A stretch of 64,000 bases of DNA from Microbotryum silenes-acaulis (GCA_003665825.1 QPFY01000015.1:682001-746000), one strand, 5' to 3'. Positions 25,567-38,835 are shown, numbered from the stretch's first letter. Program-made: numbers and translations. The notes: generated by a model not told the origin, from the sequence alone.

Positions 25567-28500
25567 GTGCACGGACGCATCTTCGGGCCTCGGCGCTCAG
25601 AGGGAATGCCGATCCTTCCCCCAAAGTCGACGAGCATCAACGCCGAGCAAAGCTTGACCATCTCGAGTGCGCCGACGCCTGAACGGTTGGACCCCGCACA
25701 TCCAATGGCTGAAAGGAAGTTCTCACCGATCCCCGAAAACGACGCGAGCATTTCCAATGTACGAAGAGACTCGGTGCCGCCGAACTCGCGTGATGGACCG
25801 CCAGCCAGTCCAGTCAGCCCGGCGCGCAGCTCGGATCCCAATCGTCGATACTCGGTTACTGGGAACGAACGAGTATTCCCAATGCGAAATGTCGGTGAGC
25901 ATGTTTCTTTGGACCAAGAGGACTTGGATTTCTGCTGAAGTTAAGCCCGTCCGCAGTTCACCCTCGCCCGCTGCTAGATCGACGGAAGACGTCGATCAAA
26001 CCGGACACCGCGACCGTCACGACGAATCACGGCCCAGTCCTGAGGTCACTGCCTTTGACGAACAGATCACCTCACCTCATGGAAACCCCCATGAGCTCAC
26101 GCTTTGACGACACTCAAAAAGAATATTTCCCGGCGATGACTCACACCCCGCGAGGCAGCACCAGCTCAGGACCCAGCACATGCCCAACCACGGAGGCAGA
26201 TTCATGTTCTCCAGGAGACGCGAAAGTCGTTGGCTCTGTCGGTGTTCCGATTGCTTCAGAGCAGAAAAAACTCGTTGAGGATGAAGCACGATCGGTCGAC
26301 AAGCTCATTACGCCGGCAGGCGTCGAAATGTGGTTCGCGAGTGTGCGTTCGCCCCGCGACGAGGGTGGCGAAGTGGTGTCCTCCCCCCAATCACCTCTGC
26401 CGCAGCCGATATTCTACCACACGGTCCAAGCGTTCGGTGTCCTGTTCGCCCTCGAGGAGGACACGCACGGCAACTTTAAAGTGATGCAGGTCTCCGATAA
26501 TTCGGAGAAGCTTCTTGGTGTCAAGGCCGAAACATGGCTGTCAATCCCAAACTTCACCGCCCTGCTCGAACAAAGCTCGCTCGACACTTTTCTCGACGCG
26601 GTCGACGCGCTCGATGATGGTTTGGCGTTGGATTTAGACGTGTCTCGAGGAGTTTCAGGTGTTCCTGGCGGCCAGCTAGCTGCGGCTGTAGCAGACAATT
26701 TTTCGATTTCGACGCCCGAGCCTCCCGAGGCTCAACGCCGGTCTTCCGGAACACCTGTGCAAGCCTTACCGCCCGAACAGTTCCGACTCACACTGCTAAC
26801 ATCGAAGGGCGAGGCTGTAGAAGGATCGCGGTCAAGCGCTGGACGCTACCTGCATTGCGCCATGCATCGCCCCGATCCCGTGCGACAAATGCGGCGGTTC
26901 CTTCTCGAGGTCGAGTTGGTCAACGATGTGGTACACCCCCTTGCTACCAAGTGGGACCCGCCCGCACCGTATTCCGACAGCATACTTGATGACGCTGGAC
27001 TAGATCCGGAGGGCTCGAATGGTACATCACGAGACCCCACCGTCGATCAAATTCTTGAAAGCACGGTTTCTTTGATGAAGCCGCTACGAGCACTGGGCAA
27101 ACGGCGAGCTGGTAACAGCAGCGAGATCAACATGGTCCAATTGGTCTTTCAGATCGAGGAGCAGCTCAGGCGGGCGAGAGACCTGGAAACGTTCCTTTCG
27201 GTGAGCACCGGAAGAAGAATCAGCCCTCTCTTTATGTGACTAACTCTGCTGTCTAAATTTCATGGATCGCCTGTGCAGGTTACTGTCGGCATCTTCAAGG
27301 AGCTTACCCAGTTTGACAGAGCTCTCATCCTACAATTCGACGACGACTTGAATGCATTCGTTGTCGGAGAGCATGTGGACCGTACAAGAGGCCCGCACTC
27401 GACGACGCTCTACCGCGATCTAACTTTCCCGGTTGAGCAATTGCCTTGCGAATCACTCGAGCAGGGGCGCATCGGCATCATGTACAATCGGACGGAACCG
27501 CTTGCTCGCATGCTCGCTAGAACACAAGAAGAAGCGCGGGTTTCTCTGGATCTGTCCAAATGCTCGATCCGACCCGTCGACCCATCGCGAGTCCAAGTGC
27601 TTGCTTCGCTCGGATGTCAAGCATCGATGAGTGTGCCACTGTATGCGTTCGGCAAGATCTGGGGGTTCGTGGCGATACATTCGTACGCGCCGACGGGCCA
27701 GCGGGTTTCTGTCGCCATTCGCCAGCTTTGCGCCTACCTCGGCGATTCGCTTTCCCGGACGATCGAGCGCCTCTCGTACGAACGACGGCTTCAAGCGCGC
27801 AAGATCATCAACACCAGCGCGGATAGCGAGATGCCCACGCGATTCATCGCGAACGGCGGAGACCTGCTTGACCTGTTCTCGGCCGACTTTGGATGCCTGA
27901 GCGTGGGGGAGGAGGCCAAGATCCTTGGGGACGTCGGGAATTCACAAGAGCTCTTTGCTGTACTGGAGTACTTGCGCGATCGACAGTTCCGGACGACGCA
28001 AGCCAGCAACGAGGTTTTGCTCGATTTCCCGGATCTCAAGTGCACGGATCCTGAAGGCTTGAAGCAGATCGCCGGTATCCTCGTCATTCCGTTATCCGAG
28101 TCTGGAGCGGACTTTATCTTTTTTGCGCGCCGCAGCACCGCGCAAACGATCAGTTGGGTGGGAGGGAATCCTGCGGATTCCCCGCGTCCCACTTCGCCCG
28201 GGGGCCACCTACAGTTCGAGGTCTACCGACAAACCTTCACTCGTCGCTCAAAGTACTGGAGTGATGAGTCCATCGACACCGCCGGCGTGTTGGGACTGAT
28301 CTATTCCAAGTTCATCTCAGTTTGGAGGTGTGTGGAAGATGCTCGCTCTTCTTCTCGCGAAGCCTCAGTCATTGATCAATACCACGCGTTACCATATACA
28401 GGGAGAAGGAGCAGGCGATGCAAGCCAACTCGATCACATCGCTCTTGCTTGCGAATGCGTCTCACGAGGTCCGCACCCCCCTCAATGCGATCCTCAACTT

Positions 28501-30445
28501 CCTCGAGCTCGCCCTCGACGCCTCGACCGATGGCGCTGTCAACGAGAACCTTCAGCGAACACACGATGCCTCGAAGAGTTTGATACACGTCATCAACGAT
28601 CTCTTGGACTTGACGCGCTTCGAGTCTGGCGCGGGCGAGCTTTTCGTCCACGCGCCATTCAACTTGCGCACGACGATCGAGGATGCGATCAGCTTGCAGA
28701 AGCTCGAAGGGAAACGGCGAGGCATCAGCATGGAAGTGCTCGAGAACCCTCAAGGGACGCCGACTCTTCTCATTGGCGATCGAGCTAAGATCCGCCAAAT
28801 TCTCTCCACGACCGTTGCCAACGCGGTCAAGTACACTGAATCGGGCTCAGTCACGATCGAGTACGGGGAGATGGTAGATGATCCCGAGGAAGTGACAAAG
28901 ATGGTTGAGGCGAGTAAGGACGAAACGATAAGTCGAAGGGACTCGATCCGCGTTGGCATCTCGGTCACCGACACCGGGCGTGGGATGCCTGAAGAGCAAC
29001 TCAACGCACTCTTCTCGGAATTGCACCACGTCAAGCAAGAGACCTCACAACCGACCGGGATTGGGCTCGGCCTCGCCGTCGCGGCGCGAATTGTGCAGCA
29101 GCTCGATGGGCAATTGCGAGTGGAGTCCGAGCTTGGCAAAGGAAGCAAGTTCACCTTCATTTTTCCCTTCCGTCTCCCTGATGACCAAGATCTGAATTCG
29201 GAAGGTAGCTCTTCTTTACCCGGAGACACATCGCAACCTGCTGCGCGCCCGCTCATCCGGCGCACCAGCTCCGAATCGGGAGGCAGTCGCGAGAGCGTCC
29301 GTTCCCGCGACAGCCGAAAGTCGGAGATCGACAGCTTGATCAATGCCATCTCGCAATCACATCTTGAGAAGCCCCACAGGAGGACATTGGACGCTACCCT
29401 TGGCGGCGCCAAGAACCACGCTCGCCACGCGCTCGGAGGCAGGACCTTGTCAAGATCGGTGTCGCACGCTTCCTTCGATGCCTCTCTGAGACGCTCGCCT
29501 AATGCGCCCAATAATCACCTTGCCCGGCTTGCGTCACCCCTTAGTCTCTCACCGCCCAACGCCTCTCCTGCACTCGCGTCACATATACCCGTAGGGGAGG
29601 GATCTACTCTGCGGGCCTTGGGCATGCCTTCACCCTCGCCGCTTCCCCTTGCGCTGGCCGGCGCCACTGACCCCAATGCGCCAAATGAATCGGGTCTGAA
29701 CATCTTGGTCGTTGAGGTGAGTGCCCCTTGACTGGACTGCATATTGCGGGGACTGCTTCATCTGACAGAGCGTGTTTGGCCGGGCAGGACGAATACATCA
29801 ATCGAACGCTGCTCGAGCGCCGACTCGTCAAGGACGGTCATCGGGTCATGGTGGTGGAGCATGGGGGTTTGACCCTTGACGCTCTCAGGGACAATGCCCA
29901 CTTTGATCTCATTCTGATGGACCTCAAGTGAGTTGCTACTCAGGAAAGACTGCCGACTGCCGCCATGCTCGAATTCACCGAGACTTTTTTTCTTTCTACA
30001 GCATGCCGATTATGGATGGCTACGACGCCTCTTCGGCCATTCGTCGTGAGGAGCTCCTGTCCAACTCCCTCTCGTCAGGATCCGCATTTCCTCCTCCGCA
30101 GTCGCACATTCTCAACCGAGGTATCCCCATACTTGCCGTATCCGCAAACATCGAGGAGCGAGCACGAGCAAGACTGGTCGAACATGGGATCGATGGATGG
30201 TGCCTCAAGCCGGTGAGGTTCCTACGACTGGCCGAGTTGATCAAGGGTGCGACAGATGTGGCCCAGCGGAAGTGCGATCTGTACAAGTGAGTTTGTGACC
30301 CTGAAAGACGAGTAATCGTACACAGTGCACTGATGTTCCGTTCAATCTGTGTTTCTGTAGGCCGGGAGAATGGGAGAAAGGAGGTTGGTTACACATGCAT
30401 CGCGGGCGCAAGTCAAAGAAGAACAGCGACGATGGCACCTCATAA
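25567..30445 (+). CDS. PHY: Fungal phytochrome-type hybrid histidine kinase
   Basis: Seven exons join in frame across introns 25895-25956, 27201-27278, 28328-28401, 29717-29787, 29928-30001 and 30287-30360. Domain order is disordered N-terminus, PAS (QAFGVLFALEEDTHGNF), GAF (ASMSVPLYAFGKIWGFVAIH), PHY with tongue (TISWVGGNPAD), HisKA (ANASHEVRTPLNAILNF), ATPase (DTGRGMP, GIGLGLAVAARIV) and receiver (LVVEDEY, LILMDLNMPIMDG, LKPV). It ends with a basic tail. Kinase and receiver residues (His, Asn, Gly boxes, acceptor Asp, Lys) are present. In the sensor, the biliverdin-binding Cys before the PAS core is missing (PLPQPIFYHTVQAFG). The GAF Asp-Ile-Pro reads QLP, and the pocket His in SPxHLxYL is replaced (DPSRVQVLASLG). 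The protein is therefore a phytochrome by descent but may not bind bilin. The first ATG is taken; 25606 is also possible. Confidence 0.85.
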
Positions 30446-30640
30446 ACCATGGCAGCGACGAAGCATTCGGTGCCCCTATATACTGTTACAGCGGCCCTCC
30501 AAAATAGCGCCGATATCAATTTTCGTCTTTTTGGTAGTCTTTTGATCATATATAAATATCACAACATAGGTGTGTCACGCCATTGTTTTCAACCGTTTGG
30601 TGGTTGGCCAGATGGACTCGAGCTAGCTCGAGCTCATGGT

Positions 30641-30659
30641 CACGTGCCGATGTCACGTG
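30641..30659. promoter_or_regulatory. Two CACGTG boxes upstream of the acid phosphatase
   Basis: CACGTG at 30641-30646 and 30654-30659, 13 bp apart and about 100 bp before the phosphatase ATG at 30755. CACGTG is the core site of the bHLH factor Pho4, which induces secreted phosphatases on phosphate starvation in yeasts. Function here is inferred from position and target gene; other bHLH factors also bind this core. Confidence 0.5.
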
Positions 30660-30754
30660 CAACGCCAAAGTTGAACGTTCTCTTCGCCTTGCTCTGTCCC
30701 TCCCTCCCGACACCCTCATCCCCAGGATCAGGCTCAATCTCGACGTCACCGAAC

Positions 30755-32856
30755 ATGAAATCATCTCCCATTCGAAGAGACGAGGAATCACAACTCGATC
30801 GACAAGGAGATCTCGAGGAGGCGCTCGCACCCCCGACCGCCAGCTCCCCCTTATTGCGGCAACCGCGTGTGTCGTCCCAGTCTTCTCGGTACAACGCCGG
30901 TCGTCCATCCCTGTATCGGTCGTGGTACCTCGACTATGCATCATCCGCTCTGCTTGTGGTGATCGTCGCAACGTGGCTGCTGAGGCGACTGCAAGAGTCG
31001 AGACATGATCGCGGACCGGACGACCAAGACAGAGGCAAAGCATGGCCCACCTATCCAGGCTGGGCAGGTCCAACACCAAGTCAGTCTGGCTTGTGTACAT
31101 GAATTCAATGCTCAAGAATTGCAATAGCTGACACCGTTGGATTGGCCATCATCGCAGCTGGGGCAGAAGCGCTCGCCGCAGCCACGGGCTATCCGACCTA
31201 CTTTGACACATCCCCTCTGAAGCCTCCTTCATCTTTGATGTCAGGGAGCAGGGTCGACACCAACGCTACAGGAGATCAAGCTTTCAATCTGTTGAATAAC
31301 CTCGGCAACCTGTCGCCGTGGAGGAGCGTCTCGCACGGACTCGGCATCTCGGCGCAGATCCCGAGCCAATGCTCGGTCAAGCAGGTGCAACTCCTCCATC
31401 GCCACGGTGCTCGCTACCCAACCTCAGGAAGTGGGCCTGCCGACTTCCAAAAGCTGGTACAACAGTCAGGCTTCAAGGCCCACGGCAAGCTCGGCTTCCT
31501 GAGCAACTGGACGTACCCGCTCGGCGCAGAAATCTTGACTCCCTTCGGCCGAGGGCAGCTTTTCGCATTGGGTGTCAAGTATCGCGAGATGTACGGCCAA
31601 CTGCTCGATGCGCCACCACTCAAGCATCCGTCTCGCACCCGTGCAACAATGAAATCGAGTAGGCTGCCACTCACAGCGACTCGGACCAATCGATCTCGAC
31701 TGCTGTTCCGAACCGAAACGCAGGATCGTATGACCAAGTCCTCCCTCAACTTTGCCGCGGGCTTCTTTGGCATCCCCGAATACGAGACCGACTTTGATCT
31801 GCTCCCTATGATCGAATGGCATGGCTTCAATTGCACCTTGTCGCCTTGTGAGTCTCGAACCGATGTTCTGCTGTTCTGCTGTTGCGCACTCGCATTGCCT
31901 GAGGGAACCAATTTATCTTTGCCTTCTCCTAGACATGACGTGCACAAACGCGGGTGACCCGAAACTTACTGTTGGCAAGCAAAAGATGGACGAGTGGACC
32001 AATATTTACCTAGCTGAAGCTGTCAAAAGACTGCAAGACCTCATCGAAGGTGTTGAGGTCAAAACATCGGACGCACTTAACGCCCAAATGCTGTGCGCCT
32101 ACGAGTTGGTCGCCCTCGGCGCTTCCTCGTTCTGCGAGCTCTTCACTCAGGAAGAATGGCTCGGCTTCGAGCATCTGCACGATATCGCGTTCTGGTACAT
32201 GTACTCGTTCGGTCAACCGGCGCAAGCGGCGCTCGGCCTCGGGTGGGTACAAGAGTGGCTGGCCCGAGTGACCCTCGAACCTATTACGTCGTACAACTCG
32301 ACCGTCAATTCAAGCTATCCCCTACCGCTCGACCAAGCACTGTATGTCGACGCAACTCATGACACTGTTATCAGCTCCATTATCACCACGCTTGACTTCT
32401 CCACCTTTGCCGCCGATGGTCCGCCGCCGTCGACGCACATCCCCAAGAAGAAGTCGTTCGTTGTTTCGTCGATCTCGCCTTTCGCCGCCAACCTTCACTC
32501 GCAGATCGTCGAATGCCCATCCGACTTCTTGACTTCTTCATCGGGATCGTCGGCTTCATCCGAAAAGGCCCTGTTCGTTCGTTGGGTACTCAACGACGGC
32601 ATCGTCCCCCTCGAGCATCCAGAGTGCACTGGCAACGACTACGGATTCTGCGAGCTTGACGCATATATCGATCTGACGAAACGTCGAATTAATACGATCG
32701 ATTGGGCCCATGACTGTCGTGAGTTCGAATAGCATGTGTGGCCTGTCTCATGTTCGTGGATCTGATGCTTGTCGTTTCTCATTCTTTCCAGTCGCGGACT
32801 ACGAGCTCGGACACGATCCCATTCTGGATGGCTGCCCGAACTCAGGTCGACGGTGA
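30755..32856 (+). CDS. Histidine acid phosphatase / phytase-like, membrane-anchored
   Basis: Start 30755 (MKSSPIRRDEESQ) gives a polar tail of about 55 residues and one membrane span YASSALLVVIVATWLL. The extracytosolic domain follows across introns near 31079-31130, 31850-31932 and 32720-32792. The catalytic motif VQLLHRHGARYPTSG (RHGxRxP, phosphohistidine) and the partner DATHDTVI (HD, proton donor) are both intact. Several Cys in the C-terminal half and NxS/T sites (NWTYPLG, NCTLSP, YNSTVNSS) suit a secreted enzyme. The last exon adds LADYELGHDPILDGCPNSG and a TGA. Substrates are phosphomonoesters, possibly phytate. An N-terminal anchor in place of a cleavable signal peptide suggests a cell-surface or vacuolar form. 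Two CACGTG boxes lie upstream. Confidence 0.88.
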
Positions 32857-33187
32857 AGGGGTGAACCTGGTGACCTTTGAACTACACACACCTTGCGATA
32901 GATGAGCCATTTCTTTTGTCGTTGATGATCGAGACGAGGCCCGTCGAGGTCCGGCGTCGGTGCTTTTTGACGGCTTACCCCCAGGGCTCGCTCGCGGCGA
33001 CGCAGTCTCCGCTGGTTTCAGCCGCGGGGCGGTGTCGTGGGGAAATTCGCCCCCAAGGTCAACCAAAGCCAGTCATGATATATTCACTGTTCAGATATCA
33101 ATAGAGTTCGGCACAAACGTCGTCATGTCGGAAACTGCTGCGAGCGGTCGAGGAGGTCTGTGCGGCTCACGCGCGGGAGCAGGCCTA
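32857..33187. other. Intergenic between phosphatase and Helitron
   Basis: No gene seen. The Helitron inserts after the A at 33187. Confidence 0.5.
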
Positions 33188-33259
33188 TCTACTATCTACT
33201 ATCTACTAAAGACGTAATCTACTATCTATCTACTATCTACTAAAGACGTAATCTACTAT

Positions 33260-33297
<38 letters not shown>

Positions 33298-33307
33298 AAG
33301 ACGTAAC
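33188..33307 (+). repeat. TCTACTA-type repeats at the Helitron 5' end
   Basis: Runs of TCTACTA/TCTATCTACTA units broken by three copies of AAAGACGTAA. The deleted Helitron has a diverged version (TCTACATACTACTAAA) at its own 5' end. This may be a nicking-site region duplicated by slippage. Confidence 0.75.
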
Positions 33308-33613
33308 GGGAGACAAAGAACGTCAAAGAACGAAAGACAAACCAACAGACAAACCATGTGGCGTGACGTCATATTAGTTTCGCTACTGCAACAGCTCTCG
33401 GTCCAGCGTGTCCCCTGAGCCAGCTAGCGCTGTTTCAGAAAGGGTCGGCCGGCCACAGGCCGTTTCGCCCACGTTCGCCGAGGTTCCATTTTCAATCAAA
33501 GCAGCGTGGCACATGACCCTCTGCTTCCCGACGCAGACTGAGACGACCTGTTTTGCGAGTCTACCACATCGTAGCGTACTTTCTTCAATCATCCAGTTCC
33601 TGCCACTGCCGAA

Positions 33614-36600
33614 ATGTCATCGTCTCCTCTACAACAACCTTCACGGAGAGCAGAGGAGCAGCAGAGACGTCGGCAACGTGAGCGAGCTGAGCGCGCCGCC
33701 CGTGAGGCTGCTCGCGTCCCTCCTCCGCACAACCCGGCCCGCGAGAGGCAGCAGCGGCGAATCGAAGAAGACGACGTCGCGCAAATTGGATCGTCGAGTC
33801 AATCTGCATCGGCAGCCGGGCAACTGCGACGCGCCCGCAGTCCTTCACCTCCAGGCTTGAGATCCGTTCGCCCACGTTATGAACCAGTTCCAGACCTATC
33901 TCACGTCGCGGGGTCAGGTACAGACGCAACTGCAACTTCGACCACTACTGCCGTCGATCGCCGATCCGCGGAGCAGCGCCAACGACGCCAACGCGAAAGA
34001 GTGCGATCGAACCGGACCCCCCCCCCGACTGCTCTGCTGCCGCTGCCGGAAGGGCCTTTCGCCCGACACGATCTCGGCTCAATGACATTGCAGTGTCCAA
34101 TCTGTTCGGCTTTACACTGGGAGTTCGAAAGATCATCGACCCCAGGCGAGGTCACACCATTCAAAACCTGTTGCGCGGACGGCAAAGTTCGGCTACCCGG
34201 AATCGAAAAACCGCCCCCCGAGCTGCTCGCGCTTTTGACTGGCGATGGTCCAGGTCGGTACACGTCCATTTCTTCAACCTGCTAAATCAAGTACAGCGGA
34301 CTAACAGCCTTGCTGAATATCCGTGAAACAGTTGAGAAGATCTTTCGGGAACGCATTCTGGCATTCAATGAAAGCTTTGCTATGGCATCATTTGGGACAA
34401 GCAAAGGTCATGGCATCATCAGCGGTTCCGGGCCACCATCTTTCTACCTGAGCGGGAACGTATTTCATCGTATCGGCACTCTGGCACCATCCCCAGCAAG
34501 CAACCCAGTCTTTGCGCAGATTCTATTCCTGGCTCCGACGGAACGCATTGAAGCGCGACGCAGATTCAATGGACCGTCTGAAGAAGTACGACGTCTGGAC
34601 ACGGCATATCAACAAATTGTTCCACTACTCGACGGTATGCTGCAACATCACAACAGGCGCGTCAAACTGTTCTTGACAGCACAGGAGTTCATGGACTGTG
34701 ATGCATCACATATGTACCAGCTGCGGTTACTTGCGCCGCGCAATCGAGATCCGAGAATCTACAACTTACCAACTCAAGACGAGGTTGCGGTCATTCTACC
34801 CGGGGACGACACAGAATACCGGTCTTTGAGAAGAGAGATTGTCGTCCGATTACGTCACCCGCCAAACGACAACAGCCACGGGATTCAATTCATTTACGAT
34901 GGGCACCCTGCGCTCATGGCCCTGACATATCCGCTACTGTTACCATACGGCGAAGACTGGTACTACGACAGAATCCCCCTCAGCCAAAATACTTCCGCAA
35001 CGGAGGCAGCTCGACGGGTGCGGGACGAAGACGGCGTCTTGCAACACACAATGGATAACACCAACGCCCACAATAACCCACAAACCGGGCCGAGCGGCTC
35101 GAAACGTGTAACGCAAAACCAATTCAACGCGTACTACTTCCATATCCGTCCCAACACTATCAGCTACCCGACATTGTTCCTTGGAGGCCGGTTGTTCCAG
35201 AAATTTGTTGCCGACGCCTGGGCACTAACTGAACAGGATCGGCTTCGGTGGATGAGAACAAATCAAAAAAGCTCAGAGCCGAAGAGTATTCGTCCCTTCA
35301 AGCAAGTCTGGCTGAAGGACTCGATCCCGCGCAGATTGGCAAGAGAGTAATTCTACCGTCGTCACACACCGGATCGCCACGCCAAATGGTCCAACTTTAC
35401 CAAGATGCTATGGCCATCGTTCGTGTTTTCGGTGCTCCGGACATATTCATCACGATGACATGCAATCCTGCCTGGTCGGAAATCGTCAACGCGTTGCTTC
35501 CCGGGCAAGCCGCATCCGACCGTCCCGACATAGTAGCACGGGTCTTTCACGGGAAATTGAAAGCCCTCCTTGCGGATGTATTAGGCCGTGGCCATGCACC
35601 AGGAGTCTTTGGGAAGGTATGTCAATCTGGGACTCAGTCGAAACAGAGCTGATAGAATGCTCACAAGCCTCAATTCTTTGCACAGGTCATCGCATATGTT
35701 TATGTCGTCGAATTTCAAAAGCGCGGGCTGCCTCACGTCCACATCCTTTTAATCATGGACCCAGAAGACAAGCCAAAGACAATTGACGACTACGACAAGA
35801 TCGTTACTGCGGAAATACCGGACCCTGATAAATTCCCCGCATTGTTTGAGACCATCACAAACTCCATGCTACACCGGCGGTGTGATCGTCCCGGCAAGCA
35901 TACCTGCCACGACGACCATTGGAAAATGTAGCAAACGGTTTCCCAAACGACTCCAACCGCGGACGACCAGCGAAGACGGTGGCTATCCACACTACCGGCG
36001 TCGCGGCATACACCAATATATCAAATTCCCGGGCACAGCGCAAGAAGAAGTTTATACGGATGCAAACGTTGTTCCAACAAATCCGTTCCTTGCTTCCAAG
36101 TACAACTGTCATGTCAACGTGGAAATCGCAAGCGGCGTTGCTGCGATCAAGTACCTGTACAAGTACGTTTACAAGGGCCACGACCGTACTTCATTCACGA
36201 TCGACGAACCCGGAGCTCAAGACGAAATCAACAACTTCCTCGACGCTCGATATGTTTGCGCCCCCAAGGCCATTTATCGGATATTTCGATTCGAGATGCA
36301 CGATCGGGATCCCGCAGTGACCAGACTCGCGCTGCACCTTCCGAATGAACAAGAAGTTCGGTTCGACCCAGATCAGGGAGCACCAGATTTATCAGCGCCA
36401 CCAGAAACGACGTTAACCGCCTTCATCAAGTTGTGCGCCAAGACGCCGCCCGATCACAACGCACGAGAATTGCTTTACGTCGACGTGCCAACCCGATTCA
36501 GATGGAACAACGAAGATCGAGCTTGGGTTCCACGAAAAGTTGACAACCGGACAATCGGAAGAATCTACTTTTGTGGTCCTGAAGGCGGAGAGCGATACTA

Positions 36601-38699
36601 CTTGCGACTACTTCTTCTCAAGGTGCCTTCTCCGACATCGTTTGCAGATCTGAGGACTTTCAATGGTGTTGAGTTTCGAACATTCCGGGAAGCCTGTGTC
36701 GAACGGGGGCTCCTACGCAACGATGCTGAAGCCGACAGATGTCTGACCGAAGCAGCGGTCTTCCGTACTGGCCACGAGCTGCGACACCCGTTTGCCATGC
36801 TGTTAACGGCCGATGATGGAGTGACAAACGTGGCGCAGTTATGGACAAAGCACTATGACAACCTCACCCAAGACGTCGAATACCAGCTACGAAACCAAAG
36901 ACGACAGCCGATCATCACACCCGAGCATGTAGCCAGCTGGGGGCTGCTGCAGCTCAGCAATATTCTGCAACGACTCGACTCCTCATTGTCAGACCACGGC
37001 CTGCCGCTGCCAACGATTCAGTTCGATGACGAAGCTTCAACAAATCGTCTTATCATGGAGGAATCAGCCACAGCAGCGGAACTCAACGAATTGGAAGGTC
37101 TCTGGAGGAACAACTTCGAGTCTTGCAACGTCGAACAACGCGTTGTTGTTGAGACAGTTCTTGACTCGATTCTGAACAGCCGCGGAAAAGTCTTTTTCGT
37201 TGATGCTCCGGGAGGGACAGGCAAAACGTTCTTGGAAAAAACGATCCTTGCTCGGATTCGGTCAGAGGGAAAATACGCTCTTGCCGTTGCATCATCGGGT
37301 ATTGCTGCACTGCTACTGCCAAAAGGCAGAACAGCACATTCACGGTTTAAGATCCCGATCGACATCTTCGACGACTCTACGTGCAACGTTCCGAAACAAG
37401 GACAGCTCGCCGAGCTTTTTCGGATGTGCGACTTGATCGTCTTGGACGAGGCACCGATGCAGCACCGTCGATGTTTCCAGCTCGTGGACAGGATGTTGCA
37501 AGATGTGCGATCGTCGACGGCTCGGTTTGGTGGACTGACCGTCGTGTTGGCAGGTGTGTGCCAATCTTTCAACAGCACAGCGCAGGGCAGCATGACTAAC
37601 TGACCGGTTGAACTGTGACATCACAGGGGATCCGAAGCAATGCCTTCCCGTTATTCCCAAAGCATCGCCTGCACAAATCGTCGACGCTTGCATCATGAAT
37701 GCTGACTTCTGGGGGGAAGTTGAGGTGCTGCATCTCTCTGTAAGTAGTAGTCCTTGCTTGACTTTCAGACCCTGTACTAACCGCGGCAAGGTGCAAGCGC
37801 AGACAAACATGCGTCTTCTGGCCGCTGCAGACCGCATGACCGAAACAGAACGGGCAAAGGCACAGGACTTTGCAAATTGGCTCTTAGGAGTTGGAGACGG
37901 CTCGGCGAACAAAACAGAAGACTCTATCGCGCTCCCACGTGAGCTTCTCCTGCCGGCGACCACGAGGAACAGAGCCGGGTTAATCAGACACGTTTATCCC
38001 GTGCCCACGCTCGAACTGGACAATATGTCAATAGGCGAAAAAGTCGAATACTTCCGAGATCGAGCAATTCTGGTGCCCAAAAACTTGCAGGTGGATCAGA
38101 TCAACGACATGGTGCTCGACCTGCTGCCGGGTGAAGCTCAAATGTTCTACAGCGCGGATTCGGTCGAAAACGAAGACGAATCACTGTTCTCGATCGAGTA
38201 CCTTCAGAGTCTCAAGATCGCCGGGATGCCGTTGCACACTGCAAAATTCAAAGTGGGATGTCCCGTCATGCTCCTCAGAAACTTGGACCCCGCCGCGGGG
38301 CTGTGCAACGGCACAAGGCTGTTGTTAACTCGGTTACACACCCGCGTGCTTGAGGCCATCATTCTCACAGGAGATCATGCTGGACAACCCGTTTTGTTGC
38401 CATGGATCACGCTGAAGACAGGGTCATCGGCTGAGCTTCCGTTCACTCTGCACCGGACGCAGTTTCCGATTCCGCTCGCAATGGCTATGACGATCAACAA
38501 GTCGCAAGGCCAGTCACTCGCGCAGGTAGGAGTGTGTCTAGAGACGCCCGTCTTTTCTCACGGCCAGTTGTACGTTGCGTTGTCCCGAGCAACGAATGTG
38601 GACTGTGTCAGAGTTTTGCTTCATCAGACTGAGAATGGAGAAGCGGACAATGTAACAGAAAACATAAGTTTTAGAATGGTTTTTGAGTTGATGAAATGA
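33614..38699 (+). pseudogene. Helitron RepHel (HUH nickase + Pif1-like helicase), frameshifted
   Basis: Start 33614 opens an Arg/Gln-rich N-terminus and a CPICSALHWEFER zinc-like segment. The Rep domain follows with ITMTCNPAWSEIV and the HUH motif KRGLPHVHILLIM, and a double-Tyr segment KYLYKYVYKGHDR. The Pif1-type helicase has GGTGKTFLEK (Walker A), LIVLDEAPM (Walker B), [11 protein letters not shown] and the C-terminal [13 protein letters not shown]. Introns are near 34256-34309, 35617-35687, 37554-37624 and 37741-37791. Two breaks are not explained by introns. One lies at the A-run 35266-35271, between RWMRTNQK and LRAEEYSSLQ; the other is near 35915-35930, between CHDDH and GKCSKRFPKRL. 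The protein would nick and unwind the element for rolling-circle transposition if both were repaired. Confidence 0.88.
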
Positions 38700-38818
38700 A
38701 GAGTTATCTCAAAGCTCCATAGACAAAAAAGTAGTTCCGTGATGAAATCAAGGCTCTGTACATTTCATCGTCGTCGCGCAGTCTTCTCCCGACTTGAACA
38801 ACGGTTACGGTGTGAGGT

Positions 38819-38835
38819 GGCGCGCGGAGCGCGCC
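38819..38835 (+). terminator. Helitron 3' terminal hairpin
   Basis: GGCGCGC-GGA-GCGCGCC, eleven bases before the CTAG end. It marks the stop for rolling-circle transfer, not transcription. The deleted copy carries the same stem at 2474-2490. Confidence 0.85.

Noticed and set aside
33188..33307. CRISPR-like array
   Set aside because: Short degenerate TCTACTA units without unique spacers at a Helitron end in a eukaryotic genome.
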